Shown: one piece after another, positions 50,721 through 59,082 of the stretch
How positions within the stretch are numbered: position 1 is the stretch's first letter
Layout: each line of letters begins with the position of its first letter
NCBI RefSeq assembly: GCF_014843845.1
Contig: NZ_JHQS01000007.1
Location: 265,286 to 329,285, forward strand
DNA: 64,000 bases
Reading direction: 5' to 3'
Source: Mesorhizobium amorphae
GTDB taxonomy: Bacteria > Pseudomonadota > Alphaproteobacteria > Rhizobiales > Rhizobiaceae
Made by a program: the position numbers and the translations under genes
The notes under the pieces: model-generated
What the model saw: only the letters and a program-made list of their open reading frames with translations
The model's database searches: none
What the model was told of the DNA's origin: nothing

Positions 50721-51797
50721 ATGGAGCAACTGAGCGCGCAAACCCGGATCGTCGATGGTGCCATCCGGCCCGTCATGGACAGGCTGCGCGCCGAGCACGG
50801 CGAAACCGAGATCGACACCGGCATTGCCGACCAGTGGGAATTCCGCATGCATTACGGCTCGTTGAACGCCACGCTCGACGACGGCAGCGTGCTGATCCGG
50901 GTCGCGGCGGAGGACGAGACCTGCCTGTCCTACATGAAGATGACGGTCGCCGGCCATTTTTCGGAACATCTTGGCACGACGAACGGTATTCGCTGGCAAG
51001 GCGATGGCAGCGATGCAGGCACGCCGGTCTTTTTTCGCGAGATCAGGGTTGTGTCGGCAACGCGGATTTCTCCGCATATGCAGCGCGTTCGTTTCTCAGG
51101 CAGCGATCTCGGCCGGTTTGCGCATGGCGGCCTGCATGTGCGGCTCTTGCTGCCGCCGCGCGGCCGGCAGCCGGTCTGGCCGTCGATGGGCGCCGACGGC
51201 CTGCTGGTGTGGCCCTCGGGCGAGGATGCGCTGGTCGTTCGGGTCTACACGATCCGGGCGCTTGATGCCGCCGGCGGCTGGCTCGATGTCGACTTCGTGC
51301 TGCATCCCGGCCAGGACACGCCGGCCGCCACCTTCGCCGAGAACGCGCAAGCCGGCGATATTATCGGCATGATCGGACCTGGCGGAGGCGGAACGCCCGA
51401 TGCGGAGACGCTGCTTCTGGTCGGCGACGATACGGCGCTTCCCGCCATCGGCAGGATCCTCGAGGAGCTTGCGCCCTCGACCCGCGCCGAGGTGCTTATC
51501 GAAGTCGATGGCCCCGAGGACCGGATGTCGCTGGCCGAGGGCGAGAACATCGCCGTCACCTGGCTTTACCGGCAAGGCGTTGAGCCCGGCACCGCCGCAC
51601 TGTTGCCGGCGGCGCTGCGGGCACGTGATCAAGCTGCGTTCCCCGACGGGCTCTATGTCTGGGCGGCGTGCGAATTCGCCGATTTCCGCGAAATCCGCAA
51701 GATTGTACGCAAGGAGTGGGGCCTGCCGCGCGGCCGGCATCTGGTCACCGCCTATTGGCGACGGGGCGCCGAGAGCGATGACGAGGGCGAGGAATAG
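50721..51797 (+). CDS. Siderophore-interacting protein (DUF2218 + FAD reductase)
   Basis: A 358-aa protein. The first ~95 residues (SAQTRIVDGAIRPVMDRLRA, ETCLSYMKMTVAGHFSEHLG) match a DUF2218-type domain. The C-terminal siderophore-interacting reductase has the FAD-binding VRFSGSDLGRFAHGGLHVRL, RVYTIRALDAAGGWLDVDFV, LLVGDDTALPAIGRILEEL and a NAD(P)H half (LYVWAACEFADFREIRKIVR). It reduces ferric siderophores inside the cell to release iron. ATG 50721 lies behind AAGG; the frame open from 50586 crosses the operator. It is convergent with the TonB receptor gene. Confidence 0.88.
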   Translation: MEQLSAQTRIVDGAIRPVMDRLRAEHGETEIDTGIADQWEFRMHYGSLNATLDDGSVLIRVAAEDETCLSYMKMTVAGHFSEHLGTTNGIRWQGDGSDAGTPVFFREIRVVSATRISPHMQRVRFSGSDLGRFAHGGLHVRLLLPPRGRQPVWPSMGADGLLVWPSGEDALVVRVYTIRALDAAGGWLDVDFVLHPGQDTPAATFAENAQAGDIIGMIGPGGGGTPDAETLLLVGDDTALPAIGRILEELAPSTRAEVLIEVDGPEDRMSLAEGENIAVTWLYRQGVEPGTAALLPAALRARDQAAFPDGLYVWAACEFADFREIRKIVRKEWGLPRGRHLVTAYWRRGAESDDEGEE

Positions 51798-51839
51798 CAC
51801 CGCGCCGCCGCGCCTGGCGGCAGCGCGGATAGCGCCGCC

Positions 51840-53951
51840 TCAGAAGCGGTAGCGCAGGCTGGCGAACAGCGAACGGCCTTCGTCGCGGTAGCAATAGCCG
51901 GCCGAGCAGATGGTCTTCTGGGTGTCGAACAGGTTCTTGGCGTTGACCTGCAGCTTCACGCCTTCAAGCTTCGTATTGCGGTAGCCGAAATCGTAGGAGA
52001 GCGAGGCGTCGACGAAAGCGCGCGCCTCGTTCTTGAAGGTGTTGGTGTCGTCGCCATAGCTAGAGCCGGCGACCCGCACGCCCGTTCCCAGCCCCAACCC
52101 CTCCAGCGTGCCGTTCTCGAACTGGTAGTGGCCCCAAAGCGACAGGATATGGTTAGGCGTCGCCGACAGTTCCTTGCCGGCGGTGAATTCGGCGCCGCGC
52201 TCGATCTTGACCCGCAGATAGGTGTAGGAGGCGATGAAGCTGAAGCCGTTGTCCAAAGAGGCATTGGCTTCCAGTTCGATGCCGCGCGAGTTGAGGTCGA
52301 GCTGGCGCTGCTTGTTGATGCCAGTCGAGGCGTCGAAGACGACGCCGTCCTTCTGGTCGATGTCGAACAGCGCGGCGCTGACGGTCGCGTTGTAATCCGG
52401 GATCTCGTATTTGAGGCCAATCTCCTTCTGCGTCGCGATGGTCGGGCGGGCGACCCGGCCGACGGTGCTGGTGACGTCGTCAAAGACGAAGCCGATGTTG
52501 GGCGAGAACGAGGTGGAATAGTTGATATAGGGCGTGATGCCCCATTCGGTCTGATAGGACAGGCCGAGCCGGCCGGAGAAGGCGCTGTCCTTCTGCTTGG
52601 AGCTGCTGAAGTCGGCAGCGGTCGAGGTGGTGTCGACCCAGTCGTAGCGGCCGCTGGTAAAGAGGATGAAATCGTTCCACTCCATCTGGTCGTGCAGGTA
52701 GACGCCGAGCTGGTTCATCTCCTGCCCGCCATAGTGCGGAACCGAGGCCGACTTGATGTCGTCGACCGAGACATAAGAGATCCCGCTGCCGGCATCATAA
52801 TCCGACCGGGCGTAGTCGATGCCGCCGACCGCGGTATGCCTGACCGGGCCGGTGTCGAACTCGAACTGCGCCATGTTGTCGACGACGAAGTTCTTCATGG
52901 TCTCGGTGTAGTGGCCCCAGTAGCGCTGCAGCGGCTGGTCGGCGCCGATCGAATAGTGGCCGCTGTATTCGATGTCGCTGTCTACGGCGTTGTAGCGCAG
53001 GTTCTGGCGCACCGTCAGCACATCGTTGAAACGATGCTCGAACTCGTAGCCGATGCGGCCTTGCGTCTGGTCGAAATCGTTCCACGCCGGATCGCCCTCA
53101 TAGACGTTGGACAGCACGCCATAGGCCGAGTTGTAGAAGGCGGCGGTGCCACCGGTGACGGATTTCGAGTACTCGCCGAGGATGGTGAGCTTGGTGTCCT
53201 CATCCGGTTTGAAGGTGACCGCCGGTGCCAGATAGAGCTTGTCGTCGGGATAGCCAGGTAGATCTGTTTCACTCAGGCGGCCGAGGCTGGTGAAGCGGTA
53301 GAGGATGCTCCCGTCGGCGTTGACCGGACCGGAAGCGTCGAGGCCGGCTTGGAAACGGTTATGCTCGCCGGCCAGCAATTCGATCTCGTGGAAAGGTTCG
53401 TCCTTGGGACGCTTGGTGACGACGTTGACGATGCCGCCCGGGCCGCTGATGCCGTAGAGCGAGGATGCCGGGCCTTTCAGGATGGTGACGCCCTCGATGC
53501 CGTAGGGCTCGGTCTTGAACCAGGCAGAGGGGCCGTTGTACTGGCGCAGCCCATCGCGGAACATGCCGTTGTAGAAGGCCTGGAAGCCGCGTAGGAAGAA
53601 GGCGTCGTAGCGGGTATCGAAGCCGAAGCTGTTGGGATTGGCGCTGGCCGTGTAGCCAAGCGATTCGTTCAGCGTGCGCGGCTTCTGATCCTCGATCTGC
53701 TTTTGCGTGACGACCGAAACGGCCTGCGGGATCTTGGCGATCGGCGTGTCGAGCTTGGTGCCGATGCGATCCTTCTTGGCGACATAGCCGTCCTGGACCA
53801 GGATCTCATCGCTCTCTGCGCTGACTTCGATCTTGCCGAGGACGGTGGCGTCCCTACTCTCCTGTGCGCCGGCCGGCAGGGCGTGGCCGAGCAGGGCGGT
53901 GCCGGCCAACAACGATAGTCTCCAGTACCATATTGCCGTCCGCGTCCGCAT
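51840..53951 (-). CDS. TonB-dependent siderophore receptor (FhuA/FpvA-like)
   Basis: A 703-aa outer-membrane receptor: signal peptide (residues 1-30, ending PAGAQES), TonB-interacting and plug part (KIPQAVSVVTQKQIEDQKPR, LKGPASSLYGISGPGGIVNV and the TKRP box) and a beta barrel ending in Phe (FASLRYRF), as required for outer-membrane insertion. The closest group is ferrichrome/hydroxamate-type receptors. ATG 53951 gives MRTRTAIWYWRLSLLAGTAL. A RirA-type operator is 52-66 bp upstream, so it should be induced in iron starvation along with the convergent reductase gene. Confidence 0.93.
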   Translation of the reverse strand: MRTRTAIWYWRLSLLAGTALLGHALPAGAQESRDATVLGKIEVSAESDEILVQDGYVAKKDRIGTKLDTPIAKIPQAVSVVTQKQIEDQKPRTLNESLGYTASANPNSFGFDTRYDAFFLRGFQAFYNGMFRDGLRQYNGPSAWFKTEPYGIEGVTILKGPASSLYGISGPGGIVNVVTKRPKDEPFHEIELLAGEHNRFQAGLDASGPVNADGSILYRFTSLGRLSETDLPGYPDDKLYLAPAVTFKPDEDTKLTILGEYSKSVTGGTAAFYNSAYGVLSNVYEGDPAWNDFDQTQGRIGYEFEHRFNDVLTVRQNLRYNAVDSDIEYSGHYSIGADQPLQRYWGHYTETMKNFVVDNMAQFEFDTGPVRHTAVGGIDYARSDYDAGSGISYVSVDDIKSASVPHYGGQEMNQLGVYLHDQMEWNDFILFTSGRYDWVDTTSTAADFSSSKQKDSAFSGRLGLSYQTEWGITPYINYSTSFSPNIGFVFDDVTSTVGRVARPTIATQKEIGLKYEIPDYNATVSAALFDIDQKDGVVFDASTGINKQRQLDLNSRGIELEANASLDNGFSFIASYTYLRVKIERGAEFTAGKELSATPNHILSLWGHYQFENGTLEGLGLGTGVRVAGSSYGDDTNTFKNEARAFVDASLSYDFGYRNTKLEGVKLQVNAKNLFDTQKTICSAGYCYRDEGRSLFASLRYRF

Positions 53952-54002
53952 CAACTCGTCTCCACTGTCTCATGTCTGATTGCGATCCCGCGCTCTCAAA
54001 TA

Positions 54003-54017
54003 TGACTGTGATAGTCA
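54003..54017 (-). promoter_or_regulatory. RirA-type iron operator (IRO) upstream of the TonB receptor
   Basis: TGA-N9-TCA (TGACTGTGATAGTCA) is also a near-perfect 5-base inverted repeat, TGACT...AGTCA, in the AT-rich gap upstream of the receptor. It matches the described RirA motif. Located 52-66 bp before the start codon. Confidence 0.7.
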
Positions 54018-54121
54018 AGTATTTTCTCGTGTTTGCGCAACGACTTGTCCGGACTGTTGTCCGGCAGCAAAAAATCACCCGGTTCTGGTGAATCCGGGGT
54101 CAGGTCAAGGGCGGAAAATGC

Positions 54122-55210
54122 TTATGGTTTCACGCTTCTTGCCACCAGGCGCGCGACGCTCGGTCCGATCAAGAGCACGACGAGGAAGCGGGCCGATTGC
54201 AGCGCCATGACGAAGGACATGTCGACGTTCTGCGCCGCGGCGGCGATGATGGCGACGCTGTCCATGCCGCCCGGACTGGTCGCCAGATAGGCGGTCAGCG
54301 GATCGATGCCGAGCAGATGGCTGATCAGGAAGGCGAGGCCGCCGCAAAAGGCGATCAGTGCGACGATCGAGCCGATGATCTGCGGCAGGGCGCGCGCCGC
54401 GTGGCGCAGGATCGGACGGGTGAAATTCAGCCCGATCGACCAGCCAATCAAGGCATAGCTGACCGCGAGCAGCCATTGCGGCAACTGCATCGGCACACTG
54501 AGGCCGAGATGGATGATGGAGCCGAAGATGAAAGTGCCGAGGAAGAAGGGCGAAGGCAGCCGGCATAACTTGCCGAGCAGGCCGCCGACGAGCGCGATGC
54601 CGATGGTGGCGGCGAAGGCCTGCGGATCGATCGGCGGAAACCAGACGATGGCCGGGACTTCGATGCCTGATGTGTCGACCCACATCCTGGCGATCAGCGC
54701 TGCCGTCATCGAGACGAAGATGACGCGCAGATACTGCATGAAGGCGACGAGGCGCTGGTCGGCCCCAAAGGCGCCTGCCATCAGCACCATGGCAGTAGCG
54801 GCCCCCGGTGACGAACCCCAGACTGCCGTGGTGCCGGGCAGGATGCGCCAGCGGCTGATCAGCCAGCCGAGCAGACTCGAAGCCGCGACGGTCGCCACCA
54901 CGACGCCGAGGAATAGCGGCCACTCCTGGTAGAAGACGGGAAAGATATCGGTGGAGATCGATGCGGCGACGAGGCACCCGACGACCGCCTGTGCCGAACC
55001 GAACAGCGGCTTCGGTATGCGCACCGTGGCGCCGTTGGTGCCGGCGAGGATCGCCGCCAGCATCGGGCCGATCAGCAGCGCCGCGGGCAGTGCGGCAATT
55101 TCGAGCGCGCCGGCGAACAGGAGCGAGAAAACCAGCAGGACCAGCCATTGCCAGCGCCTGTGCAACTGCGCCATGCGCTCGACGGGGGGCTGATCTGGCG
55201 AGGAGTCCAT
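54122..55210 (-). CDS. AbrB family membrane transporter
   Basis: A 362-aa integral membrane protein with about ten hydrophobic helices in two internally repeated halves (LLFAGALEIAALPAALLIGP near the start, LIGWSIGLNFTRPILRHAAR in the second). The repeated G-x-x-x-A type pattern and SPGGMDSVAIIAAAAQNVDM match the AbrB/DUF318-like family of putative transporters, sometimes annotated as ammonia monooxygenase. The substrate is unknown. No partner gene is adjacent. Confidence 0.8.
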   Translation of the reverse strand: MDSSPDQPPVERMAQLHRRWQWLVLLVFSLLFAGALEIAALPAALLIGPMLAAILAGTNGATVRIPKPLFGSAQAVVGCLVAASISTDIFPVFYQEWPLFLGVVVATVAASSLLGWLISRWRILPGTTAVWGSSPGAATAMVLMAGAFGADQRLVAFMQYLRVIFVSMTAALIARMWVDTSGIEVPAIVWFPPIDPQAFAATIGIALVGGLLGKLCRLPSPFFLGTFIFGSIIHLGLSVPMQLPQWLLAVSYALIGWSIGLNFTRPILRHAARALPQIIGSIVALIAFCGGLAFLISHLLGIDPLTAYLATSPGGMDSVAIIAAAAQNVDMSFVMALQSARFLVVLLIGPSVARLVARSVKP

Positions 55211-55286
55211 AACCCGCGTCTTAGACCGGACGAGCCAAAATGCGAACCCCTGTCTGTCGCAGAAAATCAGCCGCTGGCCTGAGGCG

Positions 55287-55595
55287 TCAGCCGGGCTCGG
55301 CCTTCGGCAACCCGAAGCCGCCGACCGGCTGGGTTTCGACCTGGAACTCGAAGCCGGCGATGAAAGGGCGCGCCTTGGCGATCGCCGCCTGGACTTCGGG
55401 CAGTTGCAGCGACGCCTTGTGGCTTGCCTGATCGGTCCACACTTCGGTGACCCAGATTGCGTCGGCGTCGACCGGGTCGATGGCGATGACGTAGCTCAGG
55501 CAGCCGGGCAGGGCGCCTGTGGTCTCACGCAGCACGTCCATGACCGCGTCGCGCTTGCCGCGCGCCGCCCGCATCTTGCCGATCAGTCCGTACAT
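55287..55595 (-). CDS. Antibiotic biosynthesis monooxygenase-fold protein
   Basis: A 102-aa dimeric ferredoxin-like barrel of the ABM family, with MYGLIGKMRAARGKRDAVMD, GALPGCLSYVIAIDPVDADA, IWVTEVWTDQASHKASLQLP and EVQAAIAKARPFIAGFE. Members are quinol monooxygenases or detoxification enzymes. The next gene on its strand is an SDR about 50 bp away, so the two may be co-expressed. Confidence 0.88.
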   Translation of the reverse strand: MYGLIGKMRAARGKRDAVMDVLRETTGALPGCLSYVIAIDPVDADAIWVTEVWTDQASHKASLQLPEVQAAIAKARPFIAGFEFQVETQPVGGFGLPKAEPG

Positions 55596-55644
55596 TCCCT
55601 TGTCTCCCTTCAGGGTTGCGCGAACGGAGTATGCAGGTCTCGGC

Positions 55645-56424
55645 TCACGGCATCAACTGGCCGCCATTCACCTCGATCACCTGGCCGGTGATGTAGCCGC
55701 TCAAAAGGTCGGAGGAGAGGAACAGATAGGCGCCGACGCAATCCTCGGCGGTGCCGGCGCGGCCTTGCGGAATGGTGGCGACCATGCCCTTCATCTGCTC
55801 TTCGGTCGAATAGCGTTCATGGAAAGGTGTACGAATAGTGCCCGGCGCCACGGCGTTGACGCGGACGCCGAAGCCGATCAGTTCCTTGGCCATGCCGCGC
55901 GTCACATTGGAGACGAAGGCCTTGGCCGAGCCGTAGAGACCGGCGCCGCCGCCGGCGCCGTTGCGGGCGGCGATCGAGGAGGTGTTGACGATGAAACCGC
56001 CCTGGCGCTTCAGCCAGGGCATTGCCTTGCGCGAGGCGGTGAGCACGGAACGCGCGTTGAGATCCATCACCGCGTCGTAATGCGCTTCGGTCTGTTCGGC
56101 ATAAGGCACGCGGCCGAGCATGCCGCCGGCATTGTTGACCAGGCCATCGAGCCGGCCGAATTTTTCCGCGCTCTCCTCGACGACGCGCTCGACATCGGCC
56201 GGCACGGAGAAATCGCCCTGCGTGAGGAAGACCTCGCCGCCGCCATCGCGAATGGTCCCGGTCAGTTTCTCGGCCGCATCGCGGCTTGAATTGTAGTGCA
56301 GCGCAACGCGGCATTTCTGCGCGGCATAGGCCAGCGCCAGCGCTGCGCCGATGCCGGTCGAGGCGCCGGTGACCAGCACCGCCTTGCCGGCGAGATCTGG
56401 GATGACAAGGGTGGGGGCGGTCAT
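55645..56424 (-). CDS. SDR family oxidoreductase
   Basis: A 259-aa SDR with AVLVTGASTGIGAALALAYA, LVNNAGGMLGRVPYAEQTEA, NTSSIAARNGAGGGAGLYGS and AKAF (Ser, Tyr and Lys all present), and SGYITGQVIEVNGGQLMP at the end. It is FabG-like; the substrate is unknown. The start at 56424 (MTAPTL) is preferred over a GTG two codons upstream. It is upstream of the ABM gene on the same strand. Confidence 0.92.
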   Translation of the reverse strand: MTAPTLVIPDLAGKAVLVTGASTGIGAALALAYAAQKCRVALHYNSSRDAAEKLTGTIRDGGGEVFLTQGDFSVPADVERVVEESAEKFGRLDGLVNNAGGMLGRVPYAEQTEAHYDAVMDLNARSVLTASRKAMPWLKRQGGFIVNTSSIAARNGAGGGAGLYGSAKAFVSNVTRGMAKELIGFGVRVNAVAPGTIRTPFHERYSTEEQMKGMVATIPQGRAGTAEDCVGAYLFLSSDLLSGYITGQVIEVNGGQLMP

Positions 56425-56498
56425 GGGCACTTTCCTCCGGGATGTACGGCTCTCCCTTCGTAGGCTCTCACCACCCTCACGTTCAAGTCCGTGGCGGC

Positions 56499-56933
56499 TC
56501 AGGGCCTGAGATAGGCATAGCCTTGCCGCTGCAGTTCGGCGAGCTTGACGACGCCACCCTCGTCGACGGCATGGAAGCCGTCGAGCAGGTCGGCGAGCGT
56601 GATCTCCATGCCTTGCATGGTGTTGCCGCAGGCATGTGGACTGAGGCCCTGCTGGACAAGGCCGGCGAAGCGGCCGGAAATCGCCGCCGATATGCCTTTC
56701 GACTTGAAGGCGGCAAGGGCCGGACCGTGCACGACCAGCGCAATGTCGACATTGCCGCCGGTGCCTTCATAGTGGTTCTTGATGTTGCCGAGCACGAAAT
56801 TGACCTTGTCGACGTCGCTCAGATGATAGGCGACCTTCAGCCTTTCCTCGGCGGCCGCGGCCTTGACCTGGCGCAGCCCGAAAAGGCCGGCGGCCCCGGC
56901 AAGACCGGCGCGGAACATATCGCGGCGTCGCAT
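56499..56933 (-). CDS. DsrE-family protein with Tat-type signal
   Basis: A 144-aa exported DsrE/DsrF-like protein. The N-terminus MRRRDMFRAGLAGAAGLFGL has twin Arg and a hydrophobic stretch, suggesting Tat export. The body contains VAYHLSDVDKVNFVLGNIKN, VDIALVVHGPALAAFKS and LSPHACGNTMQGMEITLADL with one Cys at the position of the DsrE sulfur-carrying site. A role in sulfur transfer in the periplasm is possible. It faces the divergent secreted protein gene across 95 bp. Confidence 0.85.
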   Translation of the reverse strand: MRRRDMFRAGLAGAAGLFGLRQVKAAAAEERLKVAYHLSDVDKVNFVLGNIKNHYEGTGGNVDIALVVHGPALAAFKSKGISAAISGRFAGLVQQGLSPHACGNTMQGMEITLADLLDGFHAVDEGGVVKLAELQRQGYAYLRP

Positions 56934-57028
56934 CGCGTCCTCCTCATCCGCCAGTTTGCATGGCCCCGGCTTCGCTCCTAGACTAGCATAAATCGCGGGC
57001 ACGTCCTGTCGGTGCGAGGAGGGATCAC

Positions 57029-58117
57029 ATGACGTCGAGGACCATGGTCGGCGCTGGACATGGTGCCGTCTTGCTTGCGGCGCTTGCCGGCGCGGCTTTT
57101 GCCGACGACACACCCAAACTCACCGAACTCAGTCCGAACGGTGCCGATGCCTGTTTCGGGCGCGTCTACGATGCAGCCCATCTCAAGGCGCATCCGAAGC
57201 AGAAGGTGGCGCGGATCTTCTTCTACTATGGCCACGACCCGGTCAGCCGGCCGAACGAGGAGCCGAGTGTAGGGGCCGACAGCTCTTACAACTCTTTCAT
57301 CGCCACCACCGTGCGCGGCGCCAAGGCGCCGGAATGGGCCGGCGGCTGGTGCAATCACGAGTCCGAGGATGGCAAGAGCGGGCCGATCCATTGCGGCATG
57401 GACTGCGACCGCACCCTGGCCTCACTGAAGGTCGATGAAAAAGGCCGGCTGATCGTCACGGACGTGCAGCCCGACCTTTATCTCGATGCAGGGGCGGAAG
57501 ACGAGCTTGGCAAGGCTGAATATGACAGACAGGCGCTTGGCAAGGAGGATGACAATTTCCGGCTCGACCCGATGCCTGCGGCGACCTGCAAGGCGGAATT
57601 CGCGCGCATCGATCCGATCAATCCGGCACTCGGTCCGCCGCTGCGCGAGCGGCTGAAGCCGGAACAGCCTTTCTGCTATGGGCGCGACTATAACGCCGCG
57701 CATCTCGGCTCGCACCCGGACCAGGTAACGCAATCGATTCGCGTCTTCCGCGGATCGGTGGAACTGGCGTCGTTTGCTGCCGGCGGCGACGCGGCCAACT
57801 GGCCCGATGGCGCCGATATCGCCATTTCCGTCACGACGCGGCAGAAGTCGGGCAAGGTCACGCAGACCTATTCCTGCCAGGGAGAGGCCGACCAGTGGCG
57901 CTGTGCGGCGAGCGCGAAGATGAGCGACTTTTCCTGCGACATCACCCAGAAGGAGATCTTCCTGCGCCGCGGCGTGAACGGCACGATGATGCTGGCCAAT
58001 CCGAACAGCAGCCTGCCGATCATCGACCTCTGCTCGAAGGCTGCCGAGGGCAAGACCACGTCTGACGACAAGGTCTATCGGCTGAATTCCATGCCGCAAT
58101 CGGCCTGCGCGCCGTAA
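57029..58117 (+). CDS. Secreted protein with an internally duplicated domain
   Basis: A 362-aa exported protein: signal (residues 1-25, AFADD cleavage) and two copies of one domain. Copy 1 has ACFGRVYDAAHLKAHPKQKV and copy 2 has CYGRDYNAAHLGSHPDQVTQ about 180 residues later, each followed by a strand with similar spacing. Six or more cysteines suggest disulfides. No family is recognised. GAGGAGGGATCAC before ATG 57029 is an excellent start. It probably works in the periplasm or at the surface. Confidence 0.75.
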   Translation: MTSRTMVGAGHGAVLLAALAGAAFADDTPKLTELSPNGADACFGRVYDAAHLKAHPKQKVARIFFYYGHDPVSRPNEEPSVGADSSYNSFIATTVRGAKAPEWAGGWCNHESEDGKSGPIHCGMDCDRTLASLKVDEKGRLIVTDVQPDLYLDAGAEDELGKAEYDRQALGKEDDNFRLDPMPAATCKAEFARIDPINPALGPPLRERLKPEQPFCYGRDYNAAHLGSHPDQVTQSIRVFRGSVELASFAAGGDAANWPDGADIAISVTTRQKSGKVTQTYSCQGEADQWRCAASAKMSDFSCDITQKEIFLRRGVNGTMMLANPNSSLPIIDLCSKAAEGKTTSDDKVYRLNSMPQSACAP

Positions 58118-58129
58118 TTTAGAAGGGAA

Positions 58130-59077
58130 CTAGGCGAAAGGCACCGCCGTGGTGCCCTTCGGCAGTTTTGCCTCATCATCCGGTTCGACGTGGATAGTGA
58201 CGCGAACCGAGGGGATTTCCGCCTTCAGCGCGTCCTCGATGCGGTCGCAGATGACGTGGCTGTCGCCCACCGTCATGTCGGCATCGACGACCATATGGAA
58301 CTCGATGAAGGTGGCGCGGCCGGCGATGCGCGTCTTGAGGTCGTGGACTTCCAGCGCGCCCTTCGAATTGGCCGAGATGATGTCGCGGATGCGCATGTGC
58401 TCCTGCGTGTCCACGGCACGGTCCATGAGGCCGCTCAGCGATTCTCCGGTGAGCTTCCAGCCCTGGTAGAGAATGTTCAGCGCCACGAGCAGCGCAAGCA
58501 GCGGGTCGAGAATATGCCAGCCGGTCATCACCGCGCCGACAAGGCCAACGATGACACCAACGGACGTCAAGACGTCGGTCATGATGTGCTGGCCGTCGGC
58601 GATCAGTGCCGGCGATCGTTCGGCGCGTCCGTTGCGGATCAGCACCAAGGCCCATACCGCGTTGACGACAGCCGCGCCGGCATTGATCATCAAACCCTGC
58701 CAGGGCTGCTCGAGCACTGGTGGGTTCTGCAGCGACTGCCACACTTTGGCGATGATCAGAATCGCCGCCACGACGATCAGCACGCCCTCGAGGACCGCGG
58801 AAAAGTACTCAGCCTTGTGGTGACCGAACGGATGGTCGCTGTCGGCTGGTTTGTGGCTGATGCGGATCGCCCACAGCGCTGCGGCCGCGGTGATGACGTT
58901 GACGATGGATTCCAGGGCGTCGGAATAGAGGGCGACAGAGCCGGTGATGCGCCAGGCCACAAACTTCAGCCCCATCACCAGGAAGGCGATGACGATCGAC
59001 CAGAAGGCGAGGCTGGCAATCCTGCGCTTGGCAGCGGCTTTTGCCGCGACCGTCGTCATGTCTTCCGTTGCGGCCAT
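58130..59077 (-). CDS. Cation diffusion facilitator (CDF) metal exporter
   Basis: A 315-aa CDF/FieF-like exporter of Zn, Fe or similar divalent metals. Six membrane helices are visible. The metal site is SVALYSDALESIVNVITAAA, the helix region DHPFGHHKAEYFSAVLEGVL and ADGQHIMTDVLTSVGVIVGL, with the H-D and H-D ligands; the C-terminal cytosolic domain (VHDLKTRIAGRATFIEFHMV) is complete. The start at 59077 (MAATED) is 6 bp after the stop of trpE(G) on the same strand, and so it may be co-transcribed with trpE(G). Confidence 0.93.
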   Translation of the reverse strand: MAATEDMTTVAAKAAAKRRIASLAFWSIVIAFLVMGLKFVAWRITGSVALYSDALESIVNVITAAAALWAIRISHKPADSDHPFGHHKAEYFSAVLEGVLIVVAAILIIAKVWQSLQNPPVLEQPWQGLMINAGAAVVNAVWALVLIRNGRAERSPALIADGQHIMTDVLTSVGVIVGLVGAVMTGWHILDPLLALLVALNILYQGWKLTGESLSGLMDRAVDTQEHMRIRDIISANSKGALEVHDLKTRIAGRATFIEFHMVVDADMTVGDSHVICDRIEDALKAEIPSVRVTIHVEPDDEAKLPKGTTAVPFA

Positions 59078-59082
59078 CGTTG

